From: Streptomyces sp. ISL-96 | GTDB taxonomy: Bacteria > Actinomycetota > Actinomycetes > Streptomycetales > Streptomycetaceae | Direction of reading: 5' to 3' | Assembly: GCF_018614035.1 (NCBI RefSeq) | Contig: NZ_JAGGPA010000059.1 | Coordinates: forward strand, 1-64,000 | Length of the DNA: 64,000 nt | Shown: positions 53,589 through 62,586 of the stretch, piece by piece | Layout: each line of letters starts with the position of its first letter | Numbering within the stretch: position 1 is the first letter of the stretch | Program-made: the position numbers and the translations under genes | Notes under the pieces: generated by a model | What the model was told of the DNA's origin: nothing | Database searches by the model: none | Seen by the model: only the letters and a program-made list of their open reading frames with translations

Positions 53589-53759
53589 GTGGCTCTCTTC
53601 CTGCTCCTCGTCCTGGTGGCCGTCGTGCTGGGAATCATCGGCGCGGTGGCAGAGGGCCTGGGCTATCTGCTGATCATCGGCATCGTGCTCCTCGTGGCCG
53701 CCCTGGCCTTCATCGCCGTGCGCTGGTCCCGCCGCTCTGGCCGGCGCCCCATCCGATGA
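53589..53759 (+). CDS. Small hydrophobic membrane protein, 56 aa
   Basis: GTG 53589 is preceded by AAGGAGG at ideal spacing. The product is two closely spaced membrane helices (LFLLLVLVAVVLGIIGAVAE and YLLIIGIVLLVAALAFIAVR) with a basic tail (WSRRSGRRPIR). Small hydrophobic proteins like this often follow PRC-barrel genes in Streptomyces stress loci. Function unknown. Confidence 0.78.
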   Translation: MALFLLLVLVAVVLGIIGAVAEGLGYLLIIGIVLLVAALAFIAVRWSRRSGRRPIR

Positions 53760-54062
53760 CGCCCGACAGGAAACTGCCCCTTTGCGATAGGGAGTTCCGG
53801 CGAGACGGGGCCAGCCCTGCGGGCGTGAGCACGGTGTGCGGCCGCGCATGGACCGTGCCGAGGGCCTCGTCGGGCAGCCCGGTTCTTCTCGAAGGATCTG
53901 TCCGGTACACGGCTGTGGGTGACCGGTCGGCTCAGGGCCGCCGAGGAGCGCAGAATGCGCTTATGAAACCGGGGCATGACTGCGACCGACGGCGTGAGGC
54001 GGGCGAGCGCTGAGCCGCGGTTTTGCGACACCTGTCCGTGCCGCGCGGGCTCAGCCGGAATT
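53760..54062. other. Gene-free stretch
   Basis: About 300 bases between the small membrane protein and the end of the DUF6177 gene. No gene, strong hairpin or repeat was noticed. Confidence 0.55.
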
Positions 54063-55475
54063 TCACTGGCGGCTTTGCAGGTGGTTGTTGAGGTCCTGGA
54101 GGCGTTGCCAGGCGGTGGGGTCGGTGCCGTTGCCGAGGGTGTAGTGCAGGGCGGAGCGCGTTGCGGGGCCGAGGCGCGTCGGGCGCGGGTGCTGGAAGGT
54201 TTCGGCGTGGGTGCGCCCGACGGCGCGTACGGCGTCGGCGCCGAGGGTGAAGGAGAGCGGGACCGGGGGCGGCTCGTGGTGGGGCGGGGTGGTCAGGTCG
54301 GCGCGGGCGGGGCGCAGGTGCGTGAGCATTGAGGTGAGATTGTGCCGGGTGGCGAGGGTCTCGGCCAGCACGGGAAGGTTGTCGAGGGGCGGGGGCCGGT
54401 CTGAGGTGTGGCCGACGGCGAGGGTGATGTGCTCCTCAACTCCCACCGGGGTGTGGACGATGCGGCAGGTGGCGATCGCCGAGCTGTCGGGGGTTCCGAC
54501 AGCGACCAGCCAGGTGGGGGCGGCCTTCTTCGCACGGTTGCGGGCCAGTTCGGTGAGCTGTCTCGGTGACCAGGGCTGGTTGACGGGCTCGGCGGTCGAC
54601 CAGCCGGCGGGTGGGGCGCCGGTGAGGGTCTGCCAGGCGGCTTCCAGAGCGCCGCCGAGGAGGAGGTCTTCAACGGCGGGGTGGGTGGTGCGGATGGAGA
54701 GGTGAAGCTGCTGTTCGTCTTGGCCGCCGGCGCCGGCGCCGGAGTGGAACGCGTCCGCGATCGGAGTGCGCCCGTCCAACGTGACGGCATGAGTGAAGCG
54801 GCCTTCGTGCCAGTGGAGTACGGCACCGGTGAGACCGTCGTAGTAGCCGCAGTCGGGGTCCCGGACGATCCAGCGGGCCGGGACCTTGGTCAGCAGGGTG
54901 CGGACGGGCAGGGTCAGCCGCGTGCCGGGCGGCGTGACGATCTGCACTTCGCGTCCCGACGGGATGCAGTTTTGTAGCAGGTCGGTGAGCCAGGTGGTTG
55001 CGGCGACAACAGGACGGTCCTGGAGGATCACGGCGGCCTGGGGCGTGAGGACGTCGACGGCAAGCGGGCTGTCGACGGGGCTGCCACCGTCCTCGGAGGG
55101 CACGGCGACGACGTCGGTGTGCGCGGCGTCGGCCGGCCAGGTGGACCCGCCCAGCAACGCGGTCAGCCGTCCGGCTACCGCTCCGGCCAGCCGCTCGGCT
55201 TCCGCGACCGCCGTGGTCGCCCGCACCTCGGTCCACCACACCGGCGCCTCGGCTCCCGCCCCCGCACCCAGCAACCGGCGTATCTCACCCGGCACTTGCA
55301 CGAACAGCGGAACCTCGACCGTCACGACGCAACGCCCGTCCTGCGTACGCAGATGGACCACAGCCCCCTCGGCGCTACTGCTCACCCGAAGATCGGGACC
55401 ACCGGCGTACAGTCCGGCAAGCACACTGCCGGCATCCGGCATCTCCGGGGTGAGGGCAATGACGTCCTGTGTCAC
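54063..55475 (-). CDS. DUF6177 family protein of a polymorphic-toxin locus
   Basis: A 470-aa soluble protein matching DUF6177 by memory (DVIALTPEMPDAGSVLAGLY, WWTEVRATTAVAEAERLAG, VILQDRPVVAATTWLTDLL, QIVTPPGTRLTLP, PDCGYYDGLTGAVLHWH). DUF6177 genes accompany type VII secretion toxins in Streptomyces; the biochemical role is unknown. GTG 55475 follows AAGGA. Its first 83 bases are duplicated just upstream. Confidence 0.85.
   Translation of the reverse strand: MTQDVIALTPEMPDAGSVLAGLYAGGPDLRVSSSAEGAVVHLRTQDGRCVVTVEVPLFVQVPGEIRRLLGAGAGAEAPVWWTEVRATTAVAEAERLAGAVAGRLTALLGGSTWPADAAHTDVVAVPSEDGGSPVDSPLAVDVLTPQAAVILQDRPVVAATTWLTDLLQNCIPSGREVQIVTPPGTRLTLPVRTLLTKVPARWIVRDPDCGYYDGLTGAVLHWHEGRFTHAVTLDGRTPIADAFHSGAGAGGQDEQQLHLSIRTTHPAVEDLLLGGALEAAWQTLTGAPPAGWSTAEPVNQPWSPRQLTELARNRAKKAAPTWLVAVGTPDSSAIATCRIVHTPVGVEEHITLAVGHTSDRPPPLDNLPVLAETLATRHNLTSMLTHLRPARADLTTPPHHEPPPVPLSFTLGADAVRAVGRTHAETFQHPRPTRLGPATRSALHYTLGNGTDPTAWQRLQDLNNHLQSRQ
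55387..55469 (-). repeat. DUF6177 5'-end duplication, functional copy
   Basis: 83 bases that encode the start of the DUF6177 protein. They recur at 55518-55600, offset by 131 bases, with about five mismatches. Confidence 0.88.
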
Positions 55476-55517
55476 GAAGATCCTTCAGCGGTGGTCGACT
55501 GCGGCGCTGCTGCTACT

Positions 55518-55600
55518 CGAAGATCGGGACCACCGGCATACAGCCCGGCAAGCACACTGCGGGCATCCGGCATCTCCGGGGGGAGGGCGATGACGTCCTG
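55518..55600 (-). repeat. DUF6177 5'-end duplication, orphan copy
   Basis: Second copy of the first 83 coding bases of DUF6177. It would encode QDVIALPPEMPDARSVLAG and onward to PDLRVA, then runs into unrelated sequence and stops. A remnant of a tandem duplication or recombination between related genes. Confidence 0.85.
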
Positions 55601-55637
55601 CTCTTCGCGCTCACTGCTTTGGCCATTCGGCGGGTGG

Positions 55638-56651
55638 TCACTCGCGTCCCGAGAGTTCCTGCAGATCCTCCAGTGAGGAGGCTTCTCGCAGTGAGGCGGA
55701 CACGATGGTCCCGGCCTGTGAGTCGCCGGGCCACGCTGACAGGTCACGCAACGCCTGGGACGGAGAGAGCCCGCGCTTCTTTGCCTCGCTCAGGCGTGCC
55801 AGCCATGAGCATCCGGTGTCGAGCGCCTCATCGCCAGCTGGGGTACGCGGCTCGTACCCTGCGGCGTCGTCGCCGTCAGCTGCCCACAGGTAACCGACAA
55901 CGCGACCGCCGACAGCCACTTCGAAAAACTCGACTGGCGAGTTGGTCTCCATTCCGAATGACACCGCGGTCCGTGGAAGCTTCGCCTGAATCTGCTCAGT
56001 TCGGCGCGGGACCTCAAACATGTACCAGGAATCCAGCAGGTCCGGGTCTTCGTCCGGAAGGTCTTCGAAACCGTCCTCGGTTGGGATGCCGTACGAAGTG
56101 GGGTCCGAGGGAATGGTCTCAGCCTCCGTCAGCTGCTCGATCGCAGCGAGAGCGGACTTAAGGCGTGGAGCGTTCTCCTCCTGCACCTCGGGCTGCTTGT
56201 GACCGCGAAGGTCGTGGGACATCCAGGCATCGGAAAACGTGTGAAGTGTCAGAGTTCCCGCACCGCTCGCCCACGCGTCAACAGAGATCGTGAAGAGCTT
56301 TTCGACGTGACGCGGCTGGCCGGCTCGGAGGCTGGCGCCAGGCGTTGAGAGGTCGATCGTCACCACGCCAACACGATCCCAGTCGACGGTCGGCAGGTCG
56401 CTGAAGAACTGATTCCCGGAGAGAGCGCTCTGTAGGTCTACGTGCACTCTCTTCAGGCCGAGCAGGACGGTGTCATCATCCTTGGCTCGGACGGTGAGGT
56501 CGGCGCGCGCGTTACCTTCGGCGAGGCCGCGTGCGCGCAGGACCATCCAGGCGTTGAGAACCCCTTGTGTGCACCGTGTCGCAAGGTCATCGTCGGAGAT
56601 CTGCGTTTTGGTCTCCCAGGACCAGCTTCCGACAGGGGTCGTCGCAATCAC
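55638..56651 (-). CDS. Candidate immunity protein for the adjacent toxin
   Basis: A 337-aa cytoplasmic protein, acidic, with no signal peptide or membrane helix, and no family recognised. Its GTG start overlaps the toxin stop (GTGA), the usual arrangement for an immunity gene directly after a polymorphic toxin. Visible features: WSWETKTQISDDDLATRCTQ near the start, a Glu/Asp-rich middle (DGFEDLPDEDPDLLDSWYMF). Immunity function is inferred only from position and coupling. Confidence 0.65.
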   Translation of the reverse strand: MIATTPVGSWSWETKTQISDDDLATRCTQGVLNAWMVLRARGLAEGNARADLTVRAKDDDTVLLGLKRVHVDLQSALSGNQFFSDLPTVDWDRVGVVTIDLSTPGASLRAGQPRHVEKLFTISVDAWASGAGTLTLHTFSDAWMSHDLRGHKQPEVQEENAPRLKSALAAIEQLTEAETIPSDPTSYGIPTEDGFEDLPDEDPDLLDSWYMFEVPRRTEQIQAKLPRTAVSFGMETNSPVEFFEVAVGGRVVGYLWAADGDDAAGYEPRTPAGDEALDTGCSWLARLSEAKKRGLSPSQALRDLSAWPGDSQAGTIVSASLREASSLEDLQELSGRE

Positions 56652-58405
56652 AGAACACCTCGTGGGTCGACCTTGGAGCCCGGCGGGATAATGATCGTAC
56701 CGTCGTCGAGCCGGAGTACGAACAGGATGCCACGCCCCTTCTCACTCTTGAACGGGTGCTCGCCTTTGTGTACTTGCAGGAGTTCTTCCGGAATCCCTCG
56801 GGCCTCCCACTCGGCGACTGATCCCTGGCCGTCGATGAGCATGACTTTATGGTCGGCCACAGACTTTGACAATTGCCCCAAGTTGTCCGGCTTGGCGATC
56901 GAGTCGAATGGGTTCTTGGGATTGTTGAGCCGCTTCATCTGGTAGCCGAAGCTGTTTCCTGTGTCATCTGTCACCCGCACATCGATGTCCGCCTTGATCG
57001 CGGCATTCTTGACTTCGAACTCGATGTGGTGCAGGCCGCTTCTGTAGAACTGGTCGCCAAGCCGGAGCTGGTCCACGGCCCGAGGAAACTGGTCAGGGCG
57101 GCCGGAACCCAACATGGAGACGGTGTCCCTAAAACCGGGGGACTGGGACAGATGGCCGGAACTGATGATGTCAGCGATTTCACGCCCCGAAGGGGACTCC
57201 CCCAGCCTTTCCACGATCTTCTCGATCACTTTGGGCTTCATGGTGTTCTTGGGAATGCTGCGGATTCCCTCGCGTAGCTGGTGCTCGGCATCGCCCCCTC
57301 GCTCCATGGGGCTGAGGGCGTAGGGCCAGGGTTCTCGCCGCCGCCGTGGCCGTCATTGGCATTCCCGGTGCCATCGCCGCCATCCGCAGGGGGTGTGGCG
57401 TCTGCATGCGCCGAAGAGCCGGAATCCGGGGTATCGGCTCCGTGGCCGCCACCGGAAGGTGACCCTGCCCCGGTTTCGTGACGTCCGTGCTGGTCACCTA
57501 CGCCCGCGTGACCGCTGTGGGTCGAGGGGCTGTCGTGAGAACCTGCCCCGCTGGACACATCATGGCTAGCGTTGGGTGGCAGGTTGTCGCCCGTATGCCC
57601 GGTGGCTTCGGGTGCACGCGCGCCCGCGCCGACCAGTTCGTGCCGACGGGGAGCCTCACTCGAAGGCGTGCGGGCGGCGGCGGCCGGTTCGTGGGGTGCC
57701 GGGGTGGTGTCGGGCACGCCCTTCCTGCCGGGCGTGAACTGGCCGTCTGCTACGCGGAGCTGGGAACCGTCAGGGAACTCGATGAAACTGTGCGTCCTGC
57801 CCGCGGTTGCGGTGGCGGCGCGGACCCCTGCGGTGAGGTCGGCGACCCTGGGCAGGGTGCGAGCGGCGACGCCCACCGTCTTGGCTGCCGCGCCGATCGG
57901 GTCCAGGACCTCGCCCACCTTGGCCAAAGTGCCGGCCACGCGGGAAGCCGCGCCCGCCTTGCCGGCCGCCGAGCCAACCTTCGAGGCCGCCCCCAATGGT
58001 CCGGCGCCCAGGGTGAGACCGTTGAAGATGATCGTGCCCACTGCCTTGCCGGAGTTGGTGCCCCAGTCGTCCCAGGCGACGAACGACTTGCTGTCATCCA
58101 TGAGCTTTTTCATGAACGGCGAAAGGTCCTCGCGATCGCCGTGCGGGTCGAGGAGATAGCCCTCAGCGCCGACGATCACCCGGAACAGTCCCTCGCGGGC
58201 AGCACCTCCCTCCTCACCGGGACTGAAGAGATCGATCAGTCCCTCGACCGAGCCGGCAGCGTTGTCCCACACGCTGATCCCCACCTGCTCCAGGTGGTAG
58301 TCGATCCCGAACGGCAGCATCTCGTGGTGCTCCGGACTGCCCCACGGAAGGGAATCGGCCTGGGCCAGCTGCTCGGCGCTGAAGCCGTAAAGGTTCTTCT
58401 GCTTA
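56648..58405 (-). pseudogene. Polymorphic toxin, pretoxin and C-terminal toxin part (frameshifted, 5' cut by transposon)
   Basis: Continues the toxin from QKNLYGFSAEQLAQADSLPW: a pretoxin helical region (about 58400-57750), a Gly/His/Ser-rich linker (to about 57310), then a C-terminal domain with LREGIRSIPKNTMKPKVIEK, FEVKNAAIKADIDVRV and GYQMKRLNNPKNP. The spaced Glu-x-Lys and Gln suggest a PD-(D/E)xK-like nuclease, by inference. The frame breaks at the C5 run 57294-57298; one extra base restores it. The apparent ATG 58455 lies inside the transposon, so this frame is chimeric at its 5' end. Confidence 0.8.
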
Positions 58406-58768
58406 GACCGACCGGCATTAGGCGTCGGAGAGGTGGGGCGGGCACCAGCGGGCATGGGTCCGCGTGATCATTGAGTTCTCTACGCTCAGTCGTCAACTAC
58501 GGCCACGGGCGCGCTTCGTACAGGCACGCCGTCGACGCCTTGTCGCCCTTCCTGCAGTTCGTCGGGATGGCGCGGCCTGATCAGCCCAGCCCGGGTCTCG
58601 GCAACGTTGGTCAGGACCTCGCCATGCACAGACTTAGCGAGGGACAGGACGGTGAGGGGGTGGGGACAGCCCCCGTATCAACCCGGGCGTCAGCAGGATG
58701 GGCGACTGGTGCGGCGGCCCGGCACGCTGGGGCAGGAACGGCACAGGCAACAGAAACAGGAGCAATCG

Positions 58769-59935
58769 GTGAATGCACGTGCAGGGGCCGCAGCACTGTG
58801 GGCGGGGATTTGCGCGCTGGCGGTATCAGGGGTCTTCCCGGCGGCCGCGGCGGAGCGGGCGTCGGCCTCGCCGCCCGCCGGCCTTAAGGAGGCCATCGAG
58901 CAGACGGTCGCGGACGGATTCCCGGGTGTCGTGGCGTATGCCAGGCACGGAGAGCGGGAGTCACGGATGGCGGCCGGGCTCGCGGACACGGCGAGCGGCG
59001 AGCGAGCCCGGCCGGACCAGCGGTTCCGAATTGCCAGTAACACCAAGTCATTTGTGTCGACGGTGCTTCTGCAGCTGGAGGGCGAAGGACGGCTCTCGCT
59101 CGACGACAGCGTGGAGAAATGGCTGCCCGGCGTGGTCCAGGGAAACGGCAACGCCGGCAGGGCCATCACCATCCGGCAACTGCTCAACCACACCTCGGGC
59201 ATCTACGACCCCACCACCGAGCCGGAGTTCTTCGCCCCCTACTTGGAGCGCCACGAATGGGGCCACGTTTACACCCCTCGGGAGGTGATCGCCCGAGCCG
59301 TCCGGCACAAGCCGCTCTTCGCGCCCGGCGGCGGCTGGTCGTACTCGAATACCAACTACCTACTCGCCGGTCTGGTGATCGAGGCAGTCACACGTCACAG
59401 CGCGCCCTCCGAAATTCATCGGCGGATTCTCGCCCCGCTCGGCCTGAAGGACACCTCCTTCCCGCTGACCGACCCGGCCATTCACGGCCCTCATCTGCAC
59501 GGTTACGACCTCACGGGACGCGATGTGACCCGATTCAGCCCGTCGTACGACTGGACCGCCGGCGCCATGATCTCCACGGTCAACGACCTGGCCCGTTTCC
59601 ACCGGGCCCTGTTCACCGGCAAGCTGCTGCGCCCCGCCCAGCAGCGCGAACTCCTGACCACGGTGCAGTTCCCCGACGCGCCGGCGTACGGACTCGGCGT
59701 GCAGCGCATGGACGTGCCATGCGGCTCGGAGCCGGACACCAAGCCGATCAGTGTCTGGGCGACCGACGGCGGCGGACCCGGCTTCACCAGCGTGTCCCTC
59801 ACCACCGCCGACAGTGAGCGACAGCTGGTCCTGGCCGTCAATGTCTACGACCTCGGCGCGGACCTGAAGGGTGAGCCGCCCGTCCCGCGAAGCAAGGGAC
59901 TGATGAAGGCACAGATGGCAGCCCTGTGCGACTGA
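58769..59935 (+). CDS. Secreted serine hydrolase, beta-lactamase/DD-peptidase family (transposon passenger)
   Basis: A 388-aa exported enzyme with signal peptide (AGAAALWAGICALAVSGVFP). Active-site motifs: Ser-x-x-Lys in SNTKSFV, Tyr-x-Asn in YSNTNY, and a late DGGGPGFTS in place of the KTG box. The fold is that of class C beta-lactamase-like hydrolases, including D-alanyl-D-alanine carboxypeptidases and esterases. GTG 58769 follows AGGAG. It lies inside the IS5-like element, so it travels with it. Activity on beta-lactams cannot be judged from sequence. Confidence 0.87.
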   Translation: MNARAGAAALWAGICALAVSGVFPAAAAERASASPPAGLKEAIEQTVADGFPGVVAYARHGERESRMAAGLADTASGERARPDQRFRIASNTKSFVSTVLLQLEGEGRLSLDDSVEKWLPGVVQGNGNAGRAITIRQLLNHTSGIYDPTTEPEFFAPYLERHEWGHVYTPREVIARAVRHKPLFAPGGGWSYSNTNYLLAGLVIEAVTRHSAPSEIHRRILAPLGLKDTSFPLTDPAIHGPHLHGYDLTGRDVTRFSPSYDWTAGAMISTVNDLARFHRALFTGKLLRPAQQRELLTTVQFPDAPAYGLGVQRMDVPCGSEPDTKPISVWATDGGGPGFTSVSLTTADSERQLVLAVNVYDLGADLKGEPPVPRSKGLMKAQMAALCD

Positions 59936-60033
59936 GGCGGCGTCATGTCATCGCGGGTGACGTCGCACCGTGCGCGGCGCAGGACCCGCCAGGAAGCGGG
60001 ACGCGATGACCGCCCACTCAGTGATCACGAAGG

Positions 60034-60891
60034 ATGGCCGTGCCCGCAGTGCCACCCTGCCTGCTCGAACCCCTCTGGGACCAGTTCGCCGCACTCCTGC
60101 CCGCCCGGGGAGAGTTCGTCGCGGACCACCCTCTGGGCTGTCACCGCCGCCGGATCGCCGACCGGACGGTCTTCGAGCACATCGTGCTCGCACTGGTCCA
60201 CGGCTCCGGCTACGAACGCATCTCCACAGCCGGATGCTCCGACCGGACGATCCGACGCCGCGTCAAGGAGTGGGCCGGGCTGGGGATATCCGAGAAGGTG
60301 CACGCCTTGGCGCTTGAGGCGTACGACCGGATGATCGGCCTCGGACTGGGCGAGATCTCGGTGGACGGCTGTATCACCAAGGCCCCGTCCGGCGGCGACA
60401 AGGCGGGGCGATCCCCGGTCGACCGGGGCAAGCAGGGACTGAAACGCTCGGTCGCCTCCGACGCCTGCGGTGTCCCGCTCGGGATCGTCTCCGACAGAGC
60501 CAACCGGCACGACTCACCCCTGCTCGGACCCACCCTGGAAGCTGCCAAGGAGCAGGTCGGCCCGCTGCCGGACGCCGTCAACGTCAACCTCGACCGCGGC
60601 TACGACAGCGCCAAGTCCCGTGCGCTGATAGCAGAGTTGGGGTTCACGGCCGAGATCGCCCGCAAGGGCGTGCCGGCCCCGCTCCAGGCAGGCAAGCGCT
60701 GGGTGGTCGAGCGCACGCACTCGTGGATGAACGACTACGGCAAGCTCCGGCGCTGCACCGAGAGGAACGGCGAGGTCGTGGACTTCTACCTCTACCTCGC
60801 CGCCGCTCTCGTCACGCTCCGCATGCTCATCCGCCGAGCAACGAGCCGCTACCGCTGGGACGGCCGCCCCACCACCCGGCGCCTCAAATGA
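60034..60891 (+). CDS. IS5 family transposase
   Basis: A 285-aa DDE transposase. Catalytic residues fall in EISVDGCITKAP (Asp), VNLDRGYDSAKS (Asp) and RWVVERTHSWMNDYGKLRRC (Glu), the IS5-type order; an N-terminal helix-turn-helix (GYERISTAGCSDRTIRRRV) binds the ends. The frame looks complete and uninterrupted, so the element may still be mobile. ATG 60034 follows AAGG. The stop is 18 bases from the right inverted repeat. Confidence 0.92.
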   Translation: MAVPAVPPCLLEPLWDQFAALLPARGEFVADHPLGCHRRRIADRTVFEHIVLALVHGSGYERISTAGCSDRTIRRRVKEWAGLGISEKVHALALEAYDRMIGLGLGEISVDGCITKAPSGGDKAGRSPVDRGKQGLKRSVASDACGVPLGIVSDRANRHDSPLLGPTLEAAKEQVGPLPDAVNVNLDRGYDSAKSRALIAELGFTAEIARKGVPAPLQAGKRWVVERTHSWMNDYGKLRRCTERNGEVVDFYLYLAAALVTLRMLIRRATSRYRWDGRPTTRRLK

Positions 60892-60929
60892 TCCATTTGC
60901 CGGTCGGTCTTAGCCTCGATCGTTCATGA

Positions 60930-60955
60930 GTCCCCGTCAGTCTGCTGACGGGGAC
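60930..60955. terminator. Hairpin inside the IS1380 element
   Basis: A perfect 11-bp stem (60930-60940 and 60945-60955) with a TCTG loop followed by TTTGT, near the end of the element. It may stop transcription entering the IS from the IS5-like side. Confidence 0.75.
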
Positions 60956-61084
60956 TTTGTGGTTGTGTGGTGCGGTCTTTTCGGGGCCGGGGCAGGTTGA
61001 GGGCCCGGCTCTCGCGTCGGGTGGGCGCCGGGTTCCACTTTTCCGGGGTGGTGGTGCGGTTGTCGGGATGGCCGGAGTGACTGG

Positions 61085-62464
61085 TCAGCCGGGGTTCGGC
61101 AGGGCTTGGAGCCGGTCGATCGCCTGGGTGAGGACGCCGGTCCAGGGCCATCGGGCAGGCATGCGGAGCCAGCGGCGGCGGGCGGTGTGGACGAGTTGGG
61201 CGGCGGCCGAGAACAGCCGGAGCCGGAGCCGTTTGGGTTCCCAGCGGCGGGTGTCACCGGTGAGGGCGAGCATCGGCATCCAGGCAAGCAGGTCGAGCGC
61301 GATGGAGACGATCTCGAGCCAGATCCGGTTCTGGGCGGTGTCGTGGAGGGGCAGGTTGCGCAGGCCGGTGTCGCGGGCGTTTCGGATCCGGTCCTCGCAG
61401 CGGGCCCGGCGGCGGTGACGCAGTTCCAAGTCGGCGAGCTGGCCGCCCTTGGTGTTGGTCGCGAAGCAGGTCAGCCGCAGTCCGTCGAGATCGGTAAAAC
61501 GCAACTGGGCCCCGGGATGCGGCCGTTCCTTGCGGACGATCAGCCTCATCCCCTTCGGCCACGTTGTCAGGTCGGGCATGTCGGTGATCTCCGCGACCCA
61601 GGCGCCGGGCCGCTCAGTTCCGCCCGCGTCATAGGCCGGCGTCCACGCCCGCTTCGGGATCTTCAGCACGGCCTGGTGGATGGCCTCGGTGATGGTCATC
61701 CCGACGGAATACGACAGCCACCGCCCCGGCTTGGAGAGCCAGTCGACGAAGGCATGGGTGCCGCCGGCGGAGTCGGTACGGATCAGTGTCTGCCGTCCGC
61801 GCCGCAGGTGTTTGGGGAGTTGGGCCAGGGCGAGTTGGGTGGCTTCGATGTGATCGCTCGCGGTGTTGGAGCCCGCGTTGCCGGGCCGCAGCAGCGCGGC
61901 AACCGGCTCCCCGGACCCGTCCTGGCCGTGGTCGACGAACGCGAGCAGCGGATGATGGCCGAAGGTCTTCTTCCAGGTCGCGGTGGCGTCCTGCTTCTCG
62001 GAGTGCGCGATCACCAACACGCCGTCGATGTCCACGACCACTTGTCCGTCGGCGGCCGGAGCGTTGGCGCCGGCCAACTCCCAGACTCGAGTCCGCACTT
62101 CCCCTCGTGCCGTGCGGATTGCCGTGAGAGCCTTCGGCCCGGCCGCGGCCAGGACGTCGATGAGGCGGGAGACCGTCGGATCAGAAGCCACCGGCCCGAA
62201 CACGCCCGGTTCGGCCCGCAGCAGGCCGACGTCGGCCAGGCAGTCTCCGCCGAGAGCTGTCGCGAGCGCGACATCCAGCAGGATCTTGCCGGGGTCGTGC
62301 ACGGCCCGCGGCTTGCGCCACGGCGCCAGCGCCGCCGATATCGCGCTGCCCAGGCCGGACTTGCGGACCGTCTCGACCAGCAGCACCGACCCGGCCTGCG
62401 AGACCACCGAGCGGCCACCGCCCTCGACACGGACAGGCGGATAGGACCCGATACTCTTCTTCAC
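61085..62464 (-). CDS. IS1380 family transposase
   Basis: A 459-aa DDE transposase typical of IS1380: VVDIDGVLVIAHSEKQDATA (first Asp), RRGRQTLIRTDSAGGTHAFV (second Asp), and a C-terminal Arg-rich tail. The frame is complete and fills the element apart from short ends, so it may be active. ATG 62464 fits the family start MKKSIGSYPPV. Confidence 0.92.
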   Translation of the reverse strand: MKKSIGSYPPVRVEGGGRSVVSQAGSVLLVETVRKSGLGSAISAALAPWRKPRAVHDPGKILLDVALATALGGDCLADVGLLRAEPGVFGPVASDPTVSRLIDVLAAAGPKALTAIRTARGEVRTRVWELAGANAPAADGQVVVDIDGVLVIAHSEKQDATATWKKTFGHHPLLAFVDHGQDGSGEPVAALLRPGNAGSNTASDHIEATQLALAQLPKHLRRGRQTLIRTDSAGGTHAFVDWLSKPGRWLSYSVGMTITEAIHQAVLKIPKRAWTPAYDAGGTERPGAWVAEITDMPDLTTWPKGMRLIVRKERPHPGAQLRFTDLDGLRLTCFATNTKGGQLADLELRHRRRARCEDRIRNARDTGLRNLPLHDTAQNRIWLEIVSIALDLLAWMPMLALTGDTRRWEPKRLRLRLFSAAAQLVHTARRRWLRMPARWPWTGVLTQAIDRLQALPNPG

Positions 62465-62586
62465 CTGGGAAGTGCTTCTTTCCTCGCCACGTACAGGACC
62501 CTCAGCAAGTCCTATCGTTGCAGGTCAGGAGCACTTTCTGCTTTCCCGGTCGCCTACCGGACACCACTCGTGGTGAAAGCCCGAGG

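Larger units (their letters stand above)
58406..60909 (+). mobile_element. IS5-like element with passenger serine-hydrolase gene
   Basis: 2,504 bp bounded by inverted termini GACCGACCGGCA (58406-58417) and TGCCGGTCGGTC (60898-60909, first base degenerate), flanked by TTA duplications (58403-58405, 60910-60912). It contains an IS5-family transposase ending 18 bases from the right end and, between the left end and the transposase, a beta-lactamase-family gene. An ordinary IS5 member would be about 0.9-1.2 kb; no alternative left end was found close to the transposase. Confidence 0.82.
60914..62586 (-). mobile_element. IS1380 family insertion sequence
   Basis: 1,673 bp bounded by imperfect inverted termini CCTCGATCGTTCA (60914-60926) and, read inward from the right end at 62586, CCTCGGGCTTTCA. 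Flanked by TTAG duplications (60910-60913 and 62587-62590). Size and 4-bp target duplication match the family. It inserted exactly at the right edge of the IS5-like element, sharing its TTA. Confidence 0.87.

Noticed and set aside
59936..60033. A left inverted repeat close to the IS5 transposase, giving a normal-sized IS
   Set aside because: No match to GACCGACCGGCA was found here; the only matching end is at 58406, with a target duplication.
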